Of a stretch of 64,000 nt of DNA, positions 56,741 to 64,000 are shown piece by piece (within the stretch, counting starts at the first letter, position 1; every line of letters begins with the position of its first letter). The stretch is taken from assembly GCA_021234155.1 (NCBI GenBank), contig JAJEKV010000086.1, positions 1,364,001 through 1,428,000 of the forward strand, read 5' to 3'. This DNA is from Isoetes taiwanensis (taxonomy: Eukaryota > Streptophyta > Lycopodiopsida > Isoetales > Isoetaceae). The notes beneath the pieces were generated by a model. That model saw nothing but the letters and a program-made list of their open reading frames with translations. It had not been told where the DNA came from and did not search any database. A program made the position numbers and the translations under genes.

Positions 56741-56902
56741 ATGGATTATTTGCCTTCATCAATTCACCACATCGAGGCGATCAAGTGCTCAATGAGCCAC
56801 TCTGATCTTGTTGGTTGCCTAGACAGGCATCTTCTTCTTGATCCCTACCTGCGAAGAAAAGCTTTGGGCCGAGATTCTGGGTTCCAAGGCCAATTCGTGT
56901 AA
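56741..56902 (+). CDS. Small protein of the repeated local family, copy C
   Basis: A 53-residue ORF with MDYLPSSIHHIEAIKCSMSH, then SDLVGCLDRHLLLDPYLRRK. The KC, S-H/Y-x-D, C and LDP-L-KA positions agree with copy A, while most other residues differ. That pattern suggests constraint on those positions at some time. No known domain. It ends about 250 bases before the 3' end of the minus-strand DUF7869-like gene. Confidence 0.45.
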   Translation: MDYLPSSIHHIEAIKCSMSHSDLVGCLDRHLLLDPYLRRKALGRDSGFQGQFV

Positions 56903-57154
56903 TGATCCATTTGATTTGGCTTCCCCGAGCTTAATGAGCTATGAGATATCGGGGATCACTACTACAGATCCCTCAAGATGAATGAATCACTGCTTAGCAT
57001 TGTATAGTGTAAGAGCTCTTGTGTTGAGATGGAAAACGCAGAGGCGTAACAAATAATAACTAGTCTATTGTAACTTTCATGTTATGAATGATATAGTAAT
57101 TATGTAAAAGAGCATTGCATACCTCAAGAGTTCTCATCATCGCCCTTAGCTTCT

Positions 57155-60100
57155 TTAGCCACTAATTCTTGCAACCGAGCCCGAACACTCACGGGGATCA
57201 CCACCGACAATGGCCTCGGTCTCTACGGCCCAACCATAGTCTATTGTTTTCAAAGGTTGGTAGCGTGGCGGGTCATTAGGATTGGGTCTCCAATTCTTGC
57301 TCCAGCAATCCCTATACTGCATTGCATATGAGGTTTCCTTTCTCGCAATAGGTTCAAACCATGAGACAAACACCTCTTCGTAATGTGGGAGATTAGGGTC
57401 CTCTATTGGGTCCTCTTCGGCAAAACCCATCCATGTCGGGCAGTTATCATGTGGTCTGATTAGCAAGAGCATTCCCTTCTTGACATCTTGGTAGGGGTCG
57501 AATATTTCAACTGGGTTCTTGGGTCTACCCGAGAAAGGCCCAACGTAATGAGATGCTTCAATGTGCTCATCCACAAACACTCTTTCGGGTTCTTCCAATG
57601 CACTTTGCCTGGTGCTGGGCCAGAAATCCTGAATGAGAGCTCTACCGGGCTGCACGTCACCAAGCACTCGCAACAAGGTGGACCAAGAGTCAATAACTTC
57701 ATTCATATATGTGTTGGACCATGACTTATCGCCAGCTCTAGAAATAGCTGCCAAAGGCATCATGTACTTGGCAATAGAAGCTCTTAATGCACCTATATCT
57801 TTCAAGCTCCCATATGGTCAGTAGGACCTTAGGTGACCCTCTCGGAATCATAGGTAAACCTTGGGCATCCTCCTTCCACATTCTCGATTCCCTTTTCGTG
57901 GAGCCACCCCTATGCCCCCGCCTCATCTTGTAGAACATTAGTGGCCATCCATCCTTCATGCAAAACTTGAAGAGTAGAGGTTCCAAGTGACCACATAAAC
58001 GGTCCTTCTTATCAGGGATAAAACCTTTTCACGAATTCCTTCCAATCAGAACCTGTCACAAGGTAAGGCGAAGGAGCCTTTGAACTACACCGCCTCAAGA
58101 GTTGCATAAGCTCCGAATAGTCAATGCATCCGATCTTCTCATTAGAGTAGAGTAGTTTCCAAATAGGGCATCTATGTCATCGTGGGTGTGTCCAACCATC
58201 ATGAATCCCACTGCACTTGATCAAATACACCTAACCAAACCAAGTATGACAAGTAAGAGAAAAGATATCTATTCTTATTCCTCGACCGAAAGCAATTATC
58301 TAGTCTGCAAGTAAAGCCTCCTAGGCAACTTGTTTGCTACCATGGGGCCTTTGATAGGAGGCATAAAATCATTTCTACCGCCATTCATCATTTTTTGTCC
58401 CGAGGTTATCGTGTTTAAAATTGCTGCATTTCACCGCTTTCATCAAGATTCTCAAATGGCCCCAATTATCCTCGATTTATTCTCCAAAGTGTCTTCAAGG
58501 TATGATTCAAGGATCCCACATGAAAATTAGAATCATCAGCCCGAGGTCCGGAGAAGTGGCCCAAGGCACCTATACCATGGCCGCGGCATGAGCACTGTAA
58601 CACCGACCTTCACCGCTCACCCCTCCATACAGACTTTGCTAGCTTCTCTAGACGAGGGACCATGGTCTTATTCTGATCCATCTTATCATGTATAATGGTT
58701 AAAGCGTGCTCGGAGAGATCTATGCGACAAAGCTCTCCAGACCAAAAGAAAGGCTCCCCGCAAGAAACCGGGCCGCCATATGCATTTCCTCTCTATTGCA
58801 AGTACCCTTCTTTCGTTTGGATCTCCGGGTCTTAGCAAGCTTTTCCTTTATGACAATACAGGTGTTACACTTGGAAAAATGCTATCCTCTTAGCTATTGA
58901 TACCTCTCGAATGATTCTCTTTCCAAGCGCATTTAAAATGACGAAGGAGAAATATGCTTGCCTGTCATCTCTCAGAACGAAATATCTACTTCTTGGTATA
59001 TATCCTTCTTAGTCAAGATGTAAGGTAGCCTCTTAACATTTTGTTCGCTACCCTCGCCGTAATTTTCGAGCGGTGTGGCATCGTCTCTGCGTTTTCATCT
59101 ATGAACATAGATAGCACAAGATTGCCACCAAAGTATGAGACCTTGGCTTCTTAGACCAAAAGATTTCCGTGCAAAGCCAATTTCCGCGGGCCATCATTGA
59201 AGAGCTTCTTCCACTTGTAAAAAGTGGAAATGGGAATGCCATAGGCTTGATGCCATGCTTTCACGCACACCCGCTTGTTATTCAACATCGGGCCATGGAC
59301 TACACCATTTTCGTGAGCAAAGATCTAGCATGTTATATGCAAAAGTTAGCGCCCGAGGACTTCATGTTCCAAAGAAAAGGTTCTCATGCAAGCTATCTCC
59401 TGGGATGTAAAATTTGCACAAAGATCGTTTCATGCAAAGATGTTGATGACTGAAGTCTAGAATAGCCTCAGCACTAGTTTTTCTTTCACATTTACTCTGT
59501 GCTGGGCGTGTTCTGGGTCTCCGATTGACCATGCTGTAAGGTCTCTTTTTGGTGATGCCAATTTCGGGTCTAATGGAGTAAGGTTCATTCTCCACATCCT
59601 TCTCCTTCACCGCAACCACAAGAGTAGAAACTGGAATGTTATCAACGAGCACTCCAGGGCTATGGGCCATCTCACAAGGTCATGCAAGTTGGGGCATTTC
59701 GCACGTGCCCGGTAAACAAGATAGAGATCTTTTTTTTTCGGGCATTGGAAAAATGTTCATGATAGTATTGACCTATCGAGCCTTCCCCTAACTTCACGTC
59801 AGACACAGATGGTTTGGATCGGCAAAAACGATAACACCATAGGCATAAGCCATGTAGCAGCATTCATGCATGAGTGTGCACGCCTTCTCAACTAACTCAT
59901 CTCTAGAAAGCCCTTGCACATGATTCGTCTCATTACTGGCTAACCCCTCATTCCCTCTGTCCTGCCAGTCTATGCGTTTTATCTGACCTCGGTGGGGTGC
60001 ATGCTTCCTCATCTCTATCAAGTTGAGCAAAGAATGTCCTTCTTGTACCACAACACAAAAGTCCCCACAGCTTCACCCATTTTTTCTATTTCCATTTCGA

Positions 60101-60312
60101 ATTGGTAGATAGAATCGCCCATCTAGAACATTCACAATTGAAACGACAAACCATACCCTCCCGGATGATCGAATTGTGATGGCGCCGAAATTGTGGACTC
60201 TTCCTTCGCCACCTTTTTCCCCGCCAGCCATAGCCGGAATTACATCAGCCATCCCGCAAAACAAGAGGTCGTGGAATAGCGCCGGCCGCGATCCTCGTGA
60301 AGCGTAAAGCAC
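57155..60312 (-). pseudogene. DUF7869-like transposase-type gene, copy 2 (decayed)
   Basis: From 60312 down: an N-terminal Gly/Glu-rich part with a hydrophobic VSIVNVLDGRFYLPI end. ORF 60051-59794 contains SRDELVEKACTLMHECCYMA. The HTH-like block is AWHQAYGIPISTFYKWKKLF with G-RKLALHGN (about 59275-59170). Then come HDKMDQNKTMVPRLEK (about 58690), NKNRYLFSYLSYLVWLGVF and GFMMVGHTHDDIDALFGNYS (about 58270-58150). The C-terminal domain is 57805-57155 (DFWPSTRQ, YVGPF, CPTWMGFAEEDP, CWSKNWRP, TIDYGWA). Blocks agree in order with copy 1 at 9.0-11.3 kb but the proteins are well diverged, so these are old, separate insertions. Many stops and shifts. Confidence 0.6.
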
Positions 60313-61481
60313 CGCGGATCACAAACCACTACAAAAATAGGAACCGAAAAATAAAAATGCTCGGGACTATCGCCACCGCGATCTTATCGAGCATGGGTAA
60401 GAACGCGGGCCGCGCTTTTTGCAAGCATTCACACTAGTCGTTTCGATAAGAACAAATTGCAAAATCACATTTCGAGGCTAGCTAGTGGTTTCAACTCAAA
60501 GTTGTCGATAGCTGGGAGTTCATTGGTCAATAGCAAGTGTAGACGGTTGAAGGTATCGCGACCGCGATCTCGTGGAGCACCAAAGTTATACGACTGACTT
60601 ACAGAATAAAGCATTACTCATACCTCACAGAATACGGTGGCGTCAACGTCAACTTGTAGCCGGTGGCGTCAACGTCAACTTGTACCCGTCAGAAGCTGCA
60701 GTGTCATAAAAACAGTGTTTAGTTTCATCCACATGGAGAAAGAAAGCATATACCTGAAACACGTTTACATTGTATAATAAACACACCAGAGTGCACAGTT
60801 TTGCTTAGAACATCTATTTTTACATAGTTGCAACAAAGTATCAGGAGGTATCTTATCAATCCATGCAATACATAGTGATGTTAGTGCAGAGACTCGGAGG
60901 TTGTAGTTATAATTAAAATTCAGTGCAACATAGACGTTGAGTTCACTTCAGTGAGGGATATGCATCAGAATAGGCCTTTTACCTCGCCCGAAACCCTGAA
61001 TTCGATGCAGTTGCAGAATTCTGAATGTGTAGTGGCGTTCAATGGATGCGGAATTCTGCAGCAAATCCTTGCCCGAACTTGGCCCAGCTTAGGCGCAGCT
61101 CCAGCGCCTCGAAGATCTTGCAAAACAATGAAATTTGAATTGGCTTTTCCCGCTTTCTCGAATTGGTTTGTTCTCGATTTCAAATTTATCCATCGTCCGG
61201 TCCAGAACCGGATTTTTTGGGGCATTTATGGTCGTGATAATGTGTCAGTCCGAAATTACGCCCGGGAATTTGAACGCTGGACGTCCAAGTGGATAAGGAC
61301 CTTTCCTACGGATTACTTGCCTTTTCTGGACGGGTATATTCGCGACGAACCGCATTTATGTCGTGGAATAAATACGGCGGGCCGGGCCGGTAATTATTAA
61401 TGCCGGCCAGACGACGCCATTATGGTCTGCACGTTTTTCATGCTAATTATGAGGGGCGGGCAATTAATTCACTTCAAGGCT

Positions 61482-61640
61482 CTATAAATTGAAACTTCAA
61501 ACCTTTAAAACAAATTTCGACCAAGGATTTCGCTTCAAATAGCTTTTGTTCGAAAGCCTTCTCGAGCCACTCCAAAAAGACTCGTGATTAACTCAGCCAA
61601 GCCAGCGATCCCATGGCACCTAAGGACTCCCTCAAAGAAG
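61482..61640 (+). promoter_or_regulatory. TATA box, leader and first exon of a plus-strand gene
   Basis: CTATAAATT at 61482 is followed by a 125-base leader and ATG in a good context (ATCCCATGGCACC, 61613). A short reading frame MAPKDSLKE ends at a donor-like GTATTT. The following sequence carries palindromes and the tandem repeat, as an intron would. Confidence 0.4.
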
Positions 61641-61732
61641 GTATTTTTAACATTTTGGACTCAGCAAGATCGCGCCACGATCTTGCCTACCTCGAGCTTC
61701 TATTGTTTTCATAAGTATACGCCAAAGAAGAT

Positions 61733-61880
61733 CGGCCGCAGGTCTTGCTTTGATAGGTTTTGTAATTTCTAGACAGCCGTTCTTCATAAGTGTAGCTGCT
61801 CAACAAGATCGCGACGCGTCTTGCTTGATAGGTTTTGTAATTTCTAGACGTTAGTCTTCATAAGTGTAGCCGCCAACAAG
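61733..61880. repeat. Two to three tandem units of about 65-75 bp
   Basis: CTTGCTT-GATAGGTTTTGTAATTTCTAGAC followed by TCTTCATAAGTGTAGC and CAACAAGATCGC occurs twice (from 61744 and 61830), with a partial third. Each unit holds one family 3 palindrome. Confidence 0.75.
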
Positions 61881-62175
61881 ATCGCCAACGTCCGGCCGAG
61901 TATAGATTTTCTTTCTTTATATGTTTCATGAGTACTAGTGTAGTATCGCCATTAGGTTCGCGACCGCGATGTTTTCTTTTGCCGTTTAAGTGTTACATAC
62001 AAACGTCAAGGCCGCGCGATAGTGTGGAGTTCTATTTTAGTCGCTTCTACGGGATCGCGGTCGCTGCTCTCTTACGAGAGTTTCTACCTTTTCCTTGCAC
62101 CACATTATGCAGCCTACCGTGCACTCACCATTGTGCTTTTGTTTACAAAGACTTGCTCTCTTCCGAGGACCGGGA

Positions 62176-62800
62176 TGTCGAGCGGTCCAGATATAACCCC
62201 TTCCAATGAAAGGAAATGGTGTATTGAGATTGCACAAAGCTATACCGCGACATTAAGGGTGACCGCAGAAAAGGACTCGTGGCCTGTTTCGCTGACCGAA
62301 AAAAAAAGCCGAGGACGCTGAACAAGTTGGCATAGTGGTGGCAATGTGGAAGGCACGAAAGAACAATGTGCAAGATGCTATCATATGCAAAGCATTGAGG
62401 ACACACAAGCATTGCGATTTCTAGAGTACATTTTGAAATGGCTTAATTATGACCCGCCTATGATGAAAGCCCGCAAAATGAACAAGCCGCCCACAGGAAA
62501 AACGCCCCCACGCCGCCTAAGGGTTATGGCTGGTTGTTGCCATCCTATGAATCTCTCTTTGTCGTATAAAGGGAAACAGAGACATATTGCTCGGGTTCTC
62601 AAGATGCAGAAATGGTTTGTCTACGTGATAAGAAGCCCGAGTCAGGCCTTGAAAGCGATTCGGGACGAAGATGCCCTCCGTGATGGACACTAATTGGCTA
62701 AGAGCCGTGGCCAAGAAAAAGAGTGTGAAGCCTATTTGCTTTGGGAGAGACATCAGCACCAAAAGAAATTGCTCAAGAACCACAATCCACGATAAACCCC
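62176..62800 (+). pseudogene. Unrecognised broken gene, middle part
   Basis: From ATG 62176: MSSGPDITPSNERKWCIEIA, AEKDSWPVSLTEKK. A shift in an A-run near 62300 leads to AEDAEQVGIVVAMWKARK, AIICKALRTHKHCDF, then in a third frame EYILKWLNYDPPMMKARKMN, RLRVMAGCCHP, GKQRHIARVLKMQKWFVYVI to 62693. Basic and helical, no domain I know. Same orientation as the promoter at 61.5 kb and the ORFs to the window end, so these may be parts of one element gene. Confidence 0.35.
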
Positions 62801-63301
62801 TCGGTATTGTTAACCCTACTCTTCCTATTGCTATGAAGGCCCCGTGATAGCACTACATCCGACAAATGGATCTATTCCAAAAGTTCCCTTCTTTCGAGAA
62901 TTAGCCCCTCGTGAATCGACACACCCACGAAGATAGCCCGCGCCCGCCAGTTCACAAACCCCCGATTCACGGATGCTTCCTCTAGACTAGCATTGCCATG
63001 GCACCATGCACCGCCATTCCGGTCGAGTTGAAGTTCAATCAAGAGGAACGCATAAGATGGCGAGCAAACCACTCGAAGGCTTGAGCAGTTCAAAAGGTTC
63101 TACCCTTAGGGGTTAATTGGTTTACAAAGATTTCTATTTTGATTGTGAACCTGCACCAAAGCAAACTTGACACACGAACGCGGTCAAATGACCATGTTCA
63201 AACTACGTTAAAAGCTTCAAGACATACCGACATGCGGAGGTCCTCACCCCCGCCGACGCCGTCCGTTTGACCCTATTACCAGGTAACTAATTCTTTATCT
63301 T

Positions 63302-63702
63302 TTGGACACTCGTTATGTAGATTTGACCTCACGGTTGTCTATCTTTCAGGAAGAGGGTGACATGGAGCAATCCAGAAGATTTGAAGGGCAAGAAATTTTA
63401 TATTATTTTCGCAACCATACGATTTTTGCCAAGACAACTCCTTTGTTCTATCGCCTACGAAGTTCGAGCAAAGCAAACGAGAATTTGCCAAAGTATATGC
63501 TAGAAGACGATCGAGGGTGCTCAACGGAAATCTTACAGACAAGGAATATATAGAGTTGAGTATTCAATGCAACGAAGTAATTGCAAACACCGTGTACAGA
63601 GAGCCACTGATTGAAAAACTGCAACAACTTCGTCATCAGGACAAGGCTTATGGTTGCCCTCCACAAGGACCTATAGGGACAGCTAAAACTTCAGCTTGGA
63701 AG
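63302..63702 (+). pseudogene. Unrecognised broken gene, later part
   Basis: EGDMEQSRRFEGQEILYYF, SSKANENLPKYM in one frame, then NLTDKEYIELSIQCNEVIAN, REPLIEKLQQLRHQDKAYGC to AKTSAWK before a donor-like GTATTT at 63703. I do not recognise it. Confidence 0.3.
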
Positions 63703-63747
63703 GTATTTATTTGTTTTCTACTCGCCAAGTTCGCGCCGCGATCTTGA

Positions 63748-64000
63748 TGACCTTGAAATTGCTTCGCCAGGATTTCCATGAAATTGCAACGACCACCTTG
63801 AAAGTGCAGGAGCTTAAGGATGAAAAACAATTCATTTTTATGGATGAAAAGGTTTTCAAGAAGTTAATGGAAGTTGCCGGTCCAGGGCGAAGTCGTAAAC
63901 TTCGATTAACCATGGTGAGTTTCCGGACAAGCCATCCAAAGACTTCTTTAACAAGACGGCTCCGGTTGCTACGAGGTATGTCGAATGCAGGAGAGGTGTC
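63748..64000 (+). CDS. ORF open to the window edge
   Basis: ATG at 63748 (or an exon starting nearby) is open for 84 codons: MTLKLLRQDFHEIATTTLK, DEKQFIFMDEKVFKKLMEVA, PGRSRKLRLTMVS. A donor-like GAGGTATGTC at 63974 may end the exon. It follows a possible short intron with a family 3 palindrome. Function unknown. Confidence 0.35.

Larger units (their letters stand above)
60290..62065. repeat. Palindrome family 3 (ATCGCG-RCC-GCGAT)
   Basis: ATCGCGACCGCGATC at about 60556 is the cleanest. Relatives occur near 60290, 60366, 61670 (CAAGATCG-CGCCA-CGATCTTG), 61803, 61957 (TCGCGACCGCGAT) and 62050 (ATCGCGGTCGC). Another lies at 63725-63746 (CAAGTTCGCGCCGCGATCTTG). Outer CAAG/CTTG bases extend several copies. 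None is seen elsewhere in the window. Confidence 0.65.

Noticed and set aside
60951-61400. 149-codon plus-strand ORF
   Set aside because: No motif, no splice or promoter support, and it ends in a GGCCGGGCCGG repeat; likely chance, though it could be an exon of an unknown gene.

Overview
This is nuclear DNA of a eukaryote, most likely a streptophyte plant or alga. The evidence is split genes with GT-AG introns, plant-type L1 (LINE), CACTA and Ty3/gypsy elements, and HAD domains with the plant-like DxNG signature. A DIRS-type tyrosine-recombinase retrotransposon makes a flowering plant less likely. A charophyte alga, bryophyte, lycophyte or fern fits better, but no sequence here fixes the species. 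Nearly every recognisable coding segment looks mobile or repeat-derived, and most are broken. I found no housekeeping gene, no certain functional tRNA, no rRNA and no CRISPR array.

Layout. 0-8.2 kb: a promoter plus small-ORF repeat, a minus-strand two-exon gene with a ParB-like segment (5649 to 2973, with possible further pieces to 1759), and about fifteen short GC-rich palindromes of one family. 8.3-11.3 kb: a decayed plus-strand transposase-like gene of the type I know as DUF7869. 11.4-16.1 kb: an L1-type LINE on the minus strand. 17.0-25.3 kb: a CACTA transposase fragment split by a 7.6 kb element (17479-25096) that has terminal inverted repeats, a TTTA duplication and two convergent genes: an FCP1-like HAD protein (+) and a transposase-like protein (-). 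25.5-31.7 kb: a second convergent pair of the same kind (coiled coil, HAD, Ulp1-like protease on +; transposase-like C-terminus on -), interrupted by an LTR-like insert. 33-48.3 kb: a Ty3/gypsy element missing protease and reverse transcriptase, with its gag region split by a nearly complete DIRS-order element (34984-42690). 45.4-50.8 kb: repeat arrays, a tRNA-like pol III segment, a purine tract and a second palindrome family. 52-54.5 kb: little beyond a possible exon. 54.5-55.8 kb: an isolated LINE ORF1 copy. 56.0-57.0 kb: two more promoter/small-ORF copies. 57.1-60.3 kb: a minus-strand copy of the DUF7869-like gene. 60.3-64 kb: a third palindrome family and a broken plus-strand gene running to the window edge.

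The most interesting items are the two convergent HAD/transposase-like pairs, the local families of short palindromes whose flanking bases pair, the split-direct-repeat structure of the DIRS element, and the small-ORF family with a conserved CCAATAAT-TCAATAAT-TATAAA promoter.
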